A stretch of 64,000 bases of DNA from DIGJ01 sp041821315. Lineage in GTDB: Bacteria > Bacillota > Clostridia > Lachnospirales > Lachnospiraceae. The notes beneath the pieces are model-generated. The model ran no database searches. It saw only the letters and a program-made list of their open reading frames with translations, and was not told where the DNA came from. Below are positions 1-7,507 of this stretch, piece by piece. Made by a program: the position numbers and the translations under genes. The stretch lies in NCBI GenBank assembly GCA_041821315.1, contig JBGUEO010000011.1:1-64000 (forward strand). The letters run 5' to 3'. The first letter of the stretch is position 1. Each line of letters begins with the position of its first letter.

Positions 1-54
1 GTAAGGCATGGGTCTGCAACACCCTGATCACCAGTTCAAATCTGGTTGTCGCCT
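1..54 (+). tRNA. tRNA-Cys (GCA), 5' end cut off by the window
   Basis: The remaining part shows the end of the D-arm, an anticodon stem GGGT/ACCC around the loop CTGCAAC with anticodon GCA at 16-18, a T-arm ACCAG/CTGGT around TTCAAAT at 30-46, and the acceptor 3' strand TGTCGCC followed by discriminator T at 54. No CCA is encoded. About 20 bases of the 5' side lie outside the window. The 3' tail of this gene reappears in degenerate form at 98, 3697 and 7234, so it is probably an integration target. Confidence 0.85.
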
Positions 55-97
55 TGAAGATTGCAGAAGAATTCAGCCAGATTTGAACTTATTCAAC

Positions 98-112
98 ATC
101 TGGTTGTCGCCT
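98..112 (+). repeat. tRNA-Cys 3'-tail repeat, copy 2 (att-like)
   Basis: The bases ATCTGGTTGTCGCCT repeat the tRNA-Cys 3' end at 40-54 exactly. They lie only 44 bases downstream of it and are followed by the tRNA-type terminator. An upstream CCAGAT pairs with ATCTGG as in a T-stem, but the loop is enlarged, so this is not a functional tRNA. The most likely reading is an attachment-site scar. Confidence 0.6.
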
Positions 113-123
113 CTCTCAATGAA

Positions 124-162
124 GTCCTCTAAACCTTGATAAATAAGGTTTAGAGGACTTTT
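124..162 (+). terminator. Rho-independent terminator after the tRNA-Cys copies
   Basis: Perfect 14-bp arms GTCCTCTAAACCTT (124-137) and AAGGTTTAGAGGAC (145-158) surround a 7-base loop and are followed by TTTT. Related left arms follow the tRNA-Cys tails at 3734 and near 7265, so tail and terminator were duplicated together. Confidence 0.85.
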
Positions 163-384
163 GCGTATTCAGTTATTGTATGCAGATGTATGCAGATTAG
201 CAAGGACCTCTGGAATCTGGTAAAATATAGTATCTTATAAAGGGATATTTCGTAAATAGTACAGTTCTTCCTCTTTTTGTAACAAATAATTATTTATGCC
301 GTATGAATTTATTCAGAAGACTTAGCTTCTGTTCTAATGTAGCAATATTTTATGCACAAAATACCTTACCTTAAGCACAGGATA

Positions 385-412
385 TTGATTTTTCTATTCT
401 ATGAAATATAAT
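385..412 (+). promoter_or_regulatory. Candidate sigma-A promoter of the LytTR operon
   Basis: TTGATT (385-390) and TATAAT (407-412) are separated by 16 bases, about 75 bases before the response regulator start. Between them and the gene lies a short direct repeat of GCATAAAGC at 425-445. The rest of 163-485 shows no coding potential beyond short, stop-filled frames. Confidence 0.5.
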
Positions 413-485
413 AAGTATGTAAAGAGCATAAAGCGCATAAAGCGCAAAATGCTCAGATACAATAGCAGCATGTGGGAGGAGTATT

Positions 486-1196
486 TTGTTTAAGATTGCA
501 ATCTGTGATGATGAAGCGACGGCTTTGTCACTTATTAAAAAGTATTTGAAAGAGTATGCGAAAGCGGAATTTGCGATTGATGAATTCGCAAGTGGAGAAG
601 CGTTGTTAAAAAGCAGCGAGAATTATGAAATTATTCTTCTGGATATCGATATGCCGGGGCAAAACGGTATCGAAACGGCAAAGTGTATCCGAAACCGTAA
701 TAAAATGGTAAAAATAATCTATATCACGAATTACAGTGACTATACTACTTTTGCTTTTGCGGTGCATGCCTTTGCTTATCTGTTAAAGCCGGTGAGGAAA
801 AGCGAGTTATATCAGCAGCTGGATGAGGCTCTAGAATATATGCAGACCTCTTCCGAGAGCTTATTGGAAATACATACCGTGGAGGGCATTCTCAGGATCA
901 ATCCGAAAGATATTTTGTATTTTGAATATCTGAACCGAAAGGTTTATCTCAGAACCGGTAAAGAATCCTATGCGCTAAAGCGGAAAATTACCGAGCTGGC
1001 TACCGAACTTACTGACAAAGGATTTTTCATGCCGCATAAAAGCTTTGTGGTTAATCTTTACGCGGTGAAGAATATTAAGGGCTATGACATTTACTTGACT
1101 AACTCCACGATTGTTCCTCTGTCTCAGAAGAAATCAATAGAATTTCGCAGAGCCTTAAACCATTATCTGTCGGAAGGAATAGGGTTAACCATATGA
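486..1196 (+). CDS. LytTR-family response regulator
   Basis: This is a 236-residue regulator of the AgrA/LytR type. The N-terminal receiver domain (about 1-120) has the acidic pair CDDE near residue 8, phospho-acceptor Asp53 in LLDIDMPG and the switch Lys in LLKPVRK. The C-terminal part (about 135-236) is a LytTR DNA-binding domain, with FEYLNRKVYL and the HKSFVVNL stretch typical of the family. The start is TTG, behind GGGAGGA at 474-480. The gene overlaps the kinase gene by four bases (ATGA), so the two are translationally coupled. Targets are probably its own operon, since LytTR regulators often control adjacent secretion or peptide-signalling genes; that target is inferred. Confidence 0.9.
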   Translation: MFKIAICDDEATALSLIKKYLKEYAKAEFAIDEFASGEALLKSSENYEIILLDIDMPGQNGIETAKCIRNRNKMVKIIYITNYSDYTTFAFAVHAFAYLLKPVRKSELYQQLDEALEYMQTSSESLLEIHTVEGILRINPKDILYFEYLNRKVYLRTGKESYALKRKITELATELTDKGFFMPHKSFVVNLYAVKNIKGYDIYLTNSTIVPLSQKKSIEFRRALNHYLSEGIGLTI

Positions 1197-2482
1197 TAAA
1201 TATTCTGATATCCATCGTCCTCCCGATGATCGGAAGTATTTTTATATTGTATTCCATTTTTTTTAGCATGGAAAGACTCGGAACCAACATCAGCATAAGC
1301 CGGCTGCGTAAAAATCTGATGGTAGCAGGATATATTGCAGTGACAATCGTTGTGTCCCTGTTAAGGAACGGTGTGATCAATCTTCTGATACTGTTGATTA
1401 TTCCGGTGATGGGTCACTATCTATATAATAATTTACGAATTTATATCAGCTATTACCTGGGCTTAATCATTGCTGTCTACCTTACAGATATGCTGGTAAT
1501 GGCTGTGCTACAGGCTTTGATTAGCAGAGACATAATTTATTTTGTAAAGCAGGAATCCTATATCATCATATTTCAGATTTCGGTAAGGTTTATTGAATTT
1601 ATGGTACTCAGGTTATTTACTGCCGTCATTCTAAGAAAACGGCATGAGCAGATCACCAGAAGGCAAATGATCAATTCCTTTATCATGCCGGTGTTCAGCA
1701 TCGTTAATCTTTTCAGTATGCTGATTTTTCTTGAGATTTATCTGTCGGAGGCTAACTTAGTATTATTTACAGTAAATATTGCATTTTTGATTGGACTCAA
1801 TCTATACTTCAACAGCATTTTTGACATAATCAGTCGGAACAATCATCTTGAAAATGAATTGAACCTGTATAAACAGCAGCAGGCCATCCAGGTACGTTAT
1901 TATGAAAATCTGGAGCAAAAATACGACAGCTCTAGAAAGCTTATTCATGATATTCGCAATCATATCCAGGCGATGGAGCGTCTGTATGAGGAGCAGAAGA
2001 ATGCCGAGGGCTGCGCGTATGCAAAGGACGTTCATGATATGCTGAACCTGCTCGGTCAGAAGTATTATACCAGCAATAAGATACTGAATATTATTTTAAA
2101 TGATAAGGTTCAGACGATGAAGGCACTTGGCATTACTGAAGATATCAAAATTGGGGCACAGAATTTCAGAAATATACGGGATGTAGACATAACGACCCTG
2201 TTCGGCAATATTCTGGATAATGCCATAGAGGCGGCAAAGCTGAGCGAGGAAAAGCAAATCCGTCTACGCGTATCGGGAGTGCATGATTTTATCTCGATTA
2301 TTATGATGAATTCAATTGCGCAGGAGCCTGTCAAACAGGGGAATTCTATCTCTTCCACGAAAAAGAACCATGAGGGACTGGGGCTTAAGAATGTAGAAAG
2401 AGTTGTAGCAAATTATAAGGGAGATGTTCAATATGAGTGGGGAGAACAATATTTTATTACAAGAATTATGCTTACTGATTAA
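1193..2482 (+). CDS. GHKL-type sensor histidine kinase
   Basis: This 429-residue kinase is of the AgrC/ComD-like GHKL class. The N-terminal half (about 1-215) is hydrophobic with about six membrane segments and no large extracellular domain, which suits sensing of a small peptide or a membrane signal. A short coiled-coil linker leads to the phospho-acceptor His in KLIHDIRNH near residue 250. The ATPase part has the N-box GNILDNAIEAA and a late glycine-rich box GLGLKNVERVV. It forms a two-component pair with the overlapping LytTR regulator upstream. Its 3' end overlaps the protease gene by about 50 bases. The ligand cannot be read from the sequence. Confidence 0.9.
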   Translation: MINILISIVLPMIGSIFILYSIFFSMERLGTNISISRLRKNLMVAGYIAVTIVVSLLRNGVINLLILLIIPVMGHYLYNNLRIYISYYLGLIIAVYLTDMLVMAVLQALISRDIIYFVKQESYIIIFQISVRFIEFMVLRLFTAVILRKRHEQITRRQMINSFIMPVFSIVNLFSMLIFLEIYLSEANLVLFTVNIAFLIGLNLYFNSIFDIISRNNHLENELNLYKQQQAIQVRYYENLEQKYDSSRKLIHDIRNHIQAMERLYEEQKNAEGCAYAKDVHDMLNLLGQKYYTSNKILNIILNDKVQTMKALGITEDIKIGAQNFRNIRDVDITTLFGNILDNAIEAAKLSEEKQIRLRVSGVHDFISIIMMNSIAQEPVKQGNSISSTKKNHEGLGLKNVERVVANYKGDVQYEWGEQYFITRIMLTD

Positions 2483-3179
2483 TGTTATCATCAGCTTCGG
2501 AATTCCGATTGCCGGAGTATTCATCATAAGAAAAAAAGCCGGTCGGATCGCCAAACCATTCATTATTGGTATGGCAGCTTTTCTGATCAGCCAGCCACTG
2601 ACACGGATACCGCTGCTTAGCATAATACTGCCGAGTCAGGAGTGGTACATCATACTTCAGTGCCATACCTATCTATATGGTATATTTTTGGGACTTACAG
2701 CAGGAATCTTTGAGGAGTTTGCGCGCCTAATTTTTATGAAGCTAGTATTAAAGGGCAGAACGCGAATGGCAGACGGCTTATCCTTCGGGCTGGGACATGG
2801 CGGGATCGAAGCGATGCTTTTTCTTGGAATTAACAGTATAGCAGCCATGATTATGTATCCCACGGGACTGGCGGATCTGTCCGGTACAGGAAGCCTGATG
2901 ATTCTGGTCGGAGGTTTAGAACGAATATTTGCCATTACCTTCCATGTAGGCGCAAGTCTGATTATTCTTTATGGAATAAGGGAGCAGAAAGCGGTAAGAT
3001 ATACGTTGCTTGCAGTATTCCTGCATGGGCTGCTGGACAGTATGATAGTAATCCTCCCGGCAGCAATCGGTCTTGGAACTGTCGGGCTGGAAATCTATGC
3101 TATGATCCTGTCTGCTCTGGTTATCGCTTTTGGAATAAGGTTGTTCATGAAAAAGCCTGAGTTACAAGCAGGAACATAA
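2433..3179 (+). CDS. YhfC-family (glutamic-type) intramembrane protease
   Basis: This 248-residue, very hydrophobic protein has about seven membrane segments. The diagnostic signals are the adjacent glutamates in GIFEEFAR followed by GLGHGGIEA, the pattern of the YhfC branch of the CAAX-protease (ABI) superfamily of membrane-embedded glutamic proteases. I place the start at the ATG at 2433, nine bases after AGGGAG, rather than at an in-frame ATG at 2424 that sits too close to it. The gene therefore begins inside the kinase gene. Co-transcription with a LytTR/GHKL pair suggests it processes a signal peptide or protects against one; that role is inferred. Confidence 0.8.
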   Translation: MSGENNILLQELCLLINVIISFGIPIAGVFIIRKKAGRIAKPFIIGMAAFLISQPLTRIPLLSIILPSQEWYIILQCHTYLYGIFLGLTAGIFEEFARLIFMKLVLKGRTRMADGLSFGLGHGGIEAMLFLGINSIAAMIMYPTGLADLSGTGSLMILVGGLERIFAITFHVGASLIILYGIREQKAVRYTLLAVFLHGLLDSMIVILPAAIGLGTVGLEIYAMILSALVIAFGIRLFMKKPELQAGT

Positions 3180-3257
3180 TGATTTAAATTTATCAAAAAA
3201 TGAGAAAACGTAAAAAATAATATATTGTAAGGACTATAAAGAAAGGATGTGCATATC

Positions 3258-3671
3258 ATGAAAAAATTAACAAAATTAATCTTAATTCTTACCATAATTG
3301 GCGTATTACTTAGCGGATGTAGTTCAACGAAGCTGATGGATTCTTTTGATAAGGATACCGTAGAGGCATCTGCAAAGCAGACAGTTGAATATTTAAATTC
3401 AGAGGATTATGACAGCGTCGTTGCTATGTTTAATGACGATTTGAAGGAACAATTAACATCAGCGGATCTCAAATCCGGTGCGGACAGTACTTTCAAGGAT
3501 CCAGGTGCTTTCAAGGAGTATAAAAGTGTCACCGCAATCGGAAAGAAGATCAAGGGAACGGACGAGGATGCTGCTGTAGCAGTTGTCGTTGCACAATATG
3601 AGAATCAGAAGGTGATTTATACAATTAGCTTTAATACGGATATGAAGATAATCGGAATCTTTATGAAATAG
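3258..3671 (+). CDS. DUF3887-type lipoprotein
   Basis: This 137-residue protein starts at ATG 3258 behind GAAAGGA (3241-3247). A basic and hydrophobic signal peptide ends in the lipobox LLSGC, so it should be lipid-anchored on the outer face of the membrane. The mature part fits the DUF3887 pattern: a helical segment with YLNSEDYDSVVAMFN, then a strand-rich half ending in IGIFMK, similar in size to NTF2-like or cystatin-like folds. It follows the protease gene by about 80 bases and probably belongs to the same transcript. Its biochemical role is unknown. Confidence 0.75.
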   Translation: MKKLTKLILILTIIGVLLSGCSSTKLMDSFDKDTVEASAKQTVEYLNSEDYDSVVAMFNDDLKEQLTSADLKSGADSTFKDPGAFKEYKSVTAIGKKIKGTDEDAAVAVVVAQYENQKVIYTISFNTDMKIIGIFMK

Positions 3672-3696
3672 AGAAGCTGAAATAACGGAAGGGATA

Positions 3697-3720
3697 ACCA
3701 GATTAAATCTGGTTGTCGCT
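3697..3720 (+). repeat. tRNA-Cys 3'-tail repeat, copy 3 (att-like)
   Basis: A T-arm-like hairpin ACCAG/CTGGT around ATTAAAT is followed by TGTCGCT, almost the T-arm plus acceptor strand of tRNA-Cys. No D-arm or anticodon arm precedes it, so it is not a tRNA gene. It ends the LytTR block and is again followed by a terminator. Confidence 0.6.
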
Positions 3721-3733
3721 TCTCAAAGAATGG

Positions 3734-3773
3734 TCTCTGAACCTTTCAAAATATGAAGGGTTAGAGATTTTTT
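3734..3773 (+). terminator. Terminator following att-like copy 3
   Basis: TCTCTGAACCTTTC (3734-3747) pairs imperfectly with GAAGGGTTAGAGA (3755-3767) and is followed by a T-run. Sequence and position resemble the terminator at 124-162. It probably ends the LytTR-protease-lipoprotein transcript. Confidence 0.65.
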
Positions 3774-3905
3774 ATTGTGATTCAAAACAGATACTGAATT
3801 GACTTTACCCTTAGGGGAAAGGTTTATAATTGTGCTTAAACTATAAGTAGTTACTGGATGTATTACAGTTACTTTTTTATTGGAAGTGTTTTATTGAATC
3901 ATACA

Positions 3906-4022
3906 ATGATGGAAGAATTAGTGAGCGGATTAAAGGAACTATATGAAGATAGGCTTGTTAGTATTATCATTTATAGATTTGTTGCCCGTGCTACAAATAC
4001 CGAAGATTCTGATATTGATTAA
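3906..4022 (+). pseudogene. Relic of an MNT-type nucleotidyltransferase (antitoxin-like)
   Basis: A 38-codon frame begins MMEELVSGLKELY and continues through RFVARATNTEDSDID before a TAA stop. In the minimal nucleotidyltransferase family this region reads GSxARG...SDID. Here the catalytic Gly-Ser is replaced by Arg-Phe and the frame stops right after the two aspartates, where a functional protein continues for about 60 residues. The segment lies directly upstream of a HEPN relic, the usual order of an MNT-HEPN toxin-antitoxin pair. I read it as a decayed antitoxin gene. Confidence 0.6.
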
Positions 4023-4083
4023 AATAAATTTGAGAAATGGGAAAATATACTGCCATGTTATTGTAATGTGAAAGAGGAAGGGT

Positions 4084-4386
4084 TTATTTTATGCAATGAG
4101 AGCTGTGACAGTATTACATGGAGTTGATTCATCTAAGCATTCTGGTATTTTAGCAAACTTTAATCAAACGTATGTAAAAGAAGGTATATTAAATAAAGAG
4201 GCGTCTAAAATAATTAAACGAGCTTATATGATTTGCGAAAAATCAGATTATGAAGATTTTTATATTGTATCCGGGAAAGAGACGGAAGAACAACTAAAAA
4301 ATGGGGTGGGTGTTCACTTTTTCGTAATTTTTTTCGAGTTTGTGAAATGTGAACAAAAGATAAAGTATATCTACAAATTAATATAA
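4084..4386 (+). pseudogene. Relic of a HEPN-domain protein (toxin partner of MNT)
   Basis: Translation from 4084 gives LFYAMRAVTVLHGVD, then KHSGILANFNQTYVK and KSDYEDFYIVS. This is the second half of the HEPN (UPF0332-like) fold, including the YYAMRA helix and the typical DYxDFYIVS C-terminus. The N-terminal helices are missing or scrambled upstream, and after EEQLKNG the frame loses similarity and ends in FVIFFEFVKCEQK. The apparent ATG at 4096 is internal. With the nucleotidyltransferase relic just upstream this is a dead MNT/HEPN module. Confidence 0.65.
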
Positions 4387-4478
4387 AAAATCAGCTCCAC
4401 AAATATTTTTCCTACTTCTACGTATGAAATATGGTACAATCATAAAATACGTCTTTTCCATATTCAACGGATGGATTT

Positions 4479-4822
4479 TTAGTAGTAAATGACTCCATAT
4501 ACAAGAGTGTATTTATAATTTCCGCTTTTATGTATTTGTTGATTATCTGCAGCATACACATTTTTTGCTATAATTAGACATAATATGAGACAAACTACGG
4601 AAAAAATAATTGGCGGCATTTACTACATCGTCTTCCTATTTTTCTACTGTTTTCTCATAATTTTTTCGTCCTTAAGAGTAATAACAGTATAAGTATAACA
4701 CCAATTATTTCCAAAAAACCATTTTGGTCATGAACGTTGAAAATCCCGTCATGAACGTATTCAACATCTGCTTCTAGCTTCTTTAACAATTTCGTAGCTT
4801 CTTGTAGTTCGAATGTGTATAC
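4479..4822 (-). pseudogene. Minus-strand relics of a membrane/secreted protein pair
   Basis: Two minus-strand frames have protein-like composition. One (4822 to 4655) reads VYTFELQEATKLLKKLEADV, continues to a membrane segment GVILILLLLL and stops after RTKKL; the same frame continues upstream across a TAG as ENPYYPCYTPHDFGISKKHL. The second (4619 to 4479) begins MPPIIFSVVCLILCLIIA with a plausible signal peptide ending AKNVYAAD, then stops after 46 codons. A third frame overlapping it to 4418 also looks coding, which suggests a frameshift. I see decayed genes but cannot name a family. Nothing firm is visible in 4823-5040. Confidence 0.4.
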
Positions 4823-5056
4823 CTATAAATGCTTTTTGGATATGCCAAAATCATGAGGTGTATAACACGGATAATAAGGATTTTCATTTTTGTAATATCA
4901 TGGTAAAATTGTTGGAGAAGATAAATAGGAATTTACTGATTTTGAGCATTTATTTACAAGGAAACCATTGGTTGACAAAGTTCAATGTATAGATGGTAGC
5001 AATGCAACCGCATTTTTTGCTAACATAACACTATCAGAGCGAAAGGAGTGTTAGTT

Positions 5057-5695
5057 ATGAATATAGCAGACAGAATACAAAATTTACGAAAATCAAAAGG
5101 AATTTCTCAGGAAGAACTGGCAGATAAGATGGGGGTATCACGCCAGGCAGTTTCGAAATGGGAAATCGAACAGAGCACCCCTGATATTGAGAAAATCATT
5201 TTTATGAGTGATTATTTTGGGGTGACTACAGACTATCTGTTAAAGGGAATTGATCCAAAACCTGATGAAAAAGCGAAGAAGCCAGATGCAAAAATATTTT
5301 CTATTGTTGGTACTGTGTTGAATGTTATAGGATTGATTTTGGCAATAACAATTTGGTATGAAAAACAAGTGTCTTATTCTATAGGGCTGGGTTTGGCTAT
5401 TATGGTTATTGGATGTATGATTTTTGCCATAGGACAGATAGTTAGTGAGAATAAAACGAGGCTAATGGCAAAAAAATACTTTTGGCTGGTTAATATTTGG
5501 GTGTTAGTGTTAATTCCCCTATCTTGTTGTTTTAATCTACTTGATGGTTACTTTGGTGGTTTCGTTGGGTGGATTGCACCATGTCCTAAGTTGGGAAATT
5601 CTTTAGCGACATATGGATTGTGCTGGCTGATATATTTGATAATATGTATTGTAAGTGATTTTATTATAATAAAAATAATAAAGACCGGTAACTAA
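5057..5695 (+). CDS. XRE-family regulator with C-terminal membrane domain
   Basis: This 212-residue protein starts at ATG 5057 behind AAGGAG. Residues 3-60 form a Cro/CI-type helix-turn-helix with QEELADKMGVSRQAVSKWE as recognition region, followed by DIEKIIFMSDYFGVTTDYLLKG. After a lysine-rich linker (about 70-80) come about four membrane segments. The layout is common in Firmicutes for membrane-tethered regulators beside small transporters. It lies upstream of the leader peptide and MFS pump and may regulate them, but no operator is evident. Confidence 0.85.
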   Translation: MNIADRIQNLRKSKGISQEELADKMGVSRQAVSKWEIEQSTPDIEKIIFMSDYFGVTTDYLLKGIDPKPDEKAKKPDAKIFSIVGTVLNVIGLILAITIWYEKQVSYSIGLGLAIMVIGCMIFAIGQIVSENKTRLMAKKYFWLVNIWVLVLIPLSCCFNLLDGYFGGFVGWIAPCPKLGNSLATYGLCWLIYLIICIVSDFIIIKIIKTGN

Positions 5696-5808
5696 TAAAA
5701 CGTTCCATTTGTATACAAATTATCCCAAATGTAGATTTACTATTACAAAGTAATTAGATATAATTAGTTTAACCATATTATGAAATATATATGTGAGGAG
5801 GCGAATAT

Positions 5809-5901
5809 ATGTTTTATCCGAAAGTGATTGATATGAGCATTTATCTCTGTACAAGGTCTGATGAACGGACGAAGCCTGTGCAGAGTATTTCTAACATTTA
5901 G
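5809..5901 (+). CDS. Candidate 30-residue leader peptide of the MFS gene
   Basis: A short frame begins MFYPKVIDMSIYLC and ends TKPVQSISNI. It has a strong site GAGGAG (5795-5800) at correct spacing and stops 62 bases before the MFS start. The coding region overlaps an inverted repeat, and a second repeat pairs its middle with the intercistronic region. This is the design of ribosome-stalling leaders of inducible resistance genes. No homologue is recognised, and it could instead be a truncated gene. Confidence 0.5.
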   Translation: MFYPKVIDMSIYLCTRSDERTKPVQSISNI

Positions 5902-5955
5902 AAAATTCGTCCACATTGGATTTTGTACTTATAAGAAAAGCAAACTTATAAGGAG
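5845..5955 (+). promoter_or_regulatory. Candidate attenuator before the MFS efflux gene
   Basis: Three nested pairings are visible. CTCTGTACAAGG (5845-5856) pairs with CCTGTGCAGAG (5875-5885). GGACGAA (5867-5873), in the loop of the first, pairs with TTCGTCC (5906-5912). CTTATAAG (5928-5935) is self-complementary and recurs at 5945-5952, so the copies can pair and bury the AAGGAG site (5950-5955) of the pump gene. The first two cannot easily coexist, as expected for an attenuator switched by ribosome position on the leader peptide. Confidence 0.5.
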
Positions 5956-5963
5956 AAAATGCA

Positions 5964-7232
5964 ATGAAAAAAGTGACTAATTATTTATTATTTTGGTTCG
6001 GTCAGGCTGTATCACAGCTTGGAAGTTCTATGACAAGCTTTGCACTTACAATATGGGTATTTAAACAAACAGGTTCTGTGATGTCAGTATCATTGTTGTC
6101 TTTTTGTTCATATTTACCCTACGTTTTGGTAAGTATTTTAGCTGGTGGTTTTGTCGATAAGCATTCAAAAAAGTCTATTCTAATTTTATCTGACACCATA
6201 GCAGCGATATGTACCGTAAGCATATTCTTCAGCATTCAAATAAATATGTTATCCATTTGGCAGATTTATTTTGTTAATATTATTGTGGGATTTATGAATG
6301 CTTTTCAATCTCCAACAGCATCCATAGTTACTGGGTTGCTAGTGCCACATGGGCAATATGATAAAGCGAGTGGGCTGAATTCGTTCTCTAGTAATTTGGT
6401 GACTGTGGCAGCGCCTGTCCTTGCGGGAATGTTTATGGCATTTGCCGGATTAAAAATGGTTTTATTAATAGACTTTCTATCATTCCTTTTTGCGGTAGGA
6501 ACTGTGCTACACGTGGTAATCAAGGAACCTGCCAGTCAAGAAAAAAAGGGGACAGGTAAACCATCCGATGGATTGCATGAGGGTTGGAATTTTTTAAAGC
6601 AGAATAAAGGGATATTATATATCATGTTTAGTATGGCATTGATTAATTTCTTTTCCAGATTAACCTATGAAAACATATTATGTCCGATGATTTTATCCAG
6701 AAGTGGCGGCGATAGTACGATATATGGAATTGTCAGTGGAGTACTTGGAATTGGTGGTATTATAGGCGGTATTTGGGTTACGACTGGCAGGAAGAAGAAC
6801 CCCGTAAAGATGATTTATTTTTCCGCGGCAATTTCTTTTTTACTTGGAGATTTGCTAATGGGTGCAGGAAGAAATCTTTGGGTATGGTGTATTGCTGGAC
6901 TAGCGGCAAGTGTTCCTATTCCGTTTGTTATGGCTGGACAGAATGTCATAATATATCAGATCGTTCCAATACAAATGCAGGGAAGAATATTTGCAATAAG
7001 AAATGCTGTACAGTATTCGATCATTCCTGTTGGAATTTTGCTAGGAGGTTATCTAGCTGATTATGCATTTGAACCATTTATGGCATCAAATTATACCGTA
7101 TCAACCATATTACAAAAAATTGTAGGAAATGGTTCTGGAAGTGGTATGGCAGTTATGTTCTTATGTACAGGCATTCTGGGAACCATATTTAGTTGTTTAG
7201 CCTATACCAACAAAAACATACAAAGATTATAG
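5964..7232 (+). CDS. MFS drug efflux transporter (DHA3 / Mef-like)
   Basis: This 422-residue protein has about twelve membrane segments. The N-terminus (FWFGQAVSQLGSSMTSFALTIW) and the loop GGFVDKHSKKSILI (motif A-like) match the DHA3 group of the major facilitator superfamily, which contains macrolide exporters such as Mef and many uncharacterised multidrug pumps. The start ATG has AAGGAG eight bases upstream. A candidate leader peptide and hairpins precede it, suggesting induction by a ribosome-targeting drug. The gene ends immediately before a tRNA-Cys tail repeat, so it is the last gene of its block. The substrate is not predictable. Confidence 0.85.
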   Translation: MKKVTNYLLFWFGQAVSQLGSSMTSFALTIWVFKQTGSVMSVSLLSFCSYLPYVLVSILAGGFVDKHSKKSILILSDTIAAICTVSIFFSIQINMLSIWQIYFVNIIVGFMNAFQSPTASIVTGLLVPHGQYDKASGLNSFSSNLVTVAAPVLAGMFMAFAGLKMVLLIDFLSFLFAVGTVLHVVIKEPASQEKKGTGKPSDGLHEGWNFLKQNKGILYIMFSMALINFFSRLTYENILCPMILSRSGGDSTIYGIVSGVLGIGGIIGGIWVTTGRKKNPVKMIYFSAAISFLLGDLLMGAGRNLWVWCIAGLAASVPIPFVMAGQNVIIYQIVPIQMQGRIFAIRNAVQYSIIPVGILLGGYLADYAFEPFMASNYTVSTILQKIVGNGSGSGMAVMFLCTGILGTIFSCLAYTNKNIQRL

Positions 7233-7233
7233 C

Positions 7234-7276
7234 TCAAATCTGGTTGTTGTCTTGATGAAAAAAGTGTCTAAACCTT
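7234..7276 (+). repeat. tRNA-Cys 3'-tail repeat, copy 4, with half terminator
   Basis: TCAAATCTGGTTGTTGTCT repeats the tRNA-Cys positions 36-54 with small changes and begins two bases after the MFS stop codon. GTGTCTAAACCTT (7264-7276) matches the left arm of the terminator at 124-162, while the right arm is lost. It marks the far edge of the second block. Confidence 0.55.
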
Positions 7277-7402
7277 GAACATATGTAGATTTAATAAATG
7301 GAATAAAACAAAATTCATTGTAATGAAGTGAGACCCTATATTGAAAAACTTCTGAATCTACAAAAAGGGGATTATATTTTTCATGAGAGAAGGTTTATAT
7401 AT

Positions 7403-7465
7403 ATGTCAAAACAAATTAGAAAAAATAGTTTTATAAAACAGGCAGGAATAAATGTAAATTATTAA
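7403..7465 (+). pseudogene. N-terminal scrap of a SpoVB/MATE-like flippase gene
   Basis: A 20-codon frame MSKQIRKNSFIKQAGINVNY resembles the start of SpoVB-like polysaccharide flippases (compare MNKKRNIFVQASILVIAG of the intact gene at 31316-32938) but stops where the first membrane segment should begin. No continuation is visible downstream. It may be a chance match. Confidence 0.25.
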
Positions 7466-7507
7466 AGGAACTAAGTGCTTTACTTGTTTACTATTTAAAT
7501 AGTTTGC

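Noticed and set aside
4920..5054. Plus-strand frame reading EFTDFEHLFTRKPLVDKVQ and ending just before the XRE start
   Set aside because: It has no start codon, is preceded by a stop, and matches no family I know; a relic is possible but not supportable.
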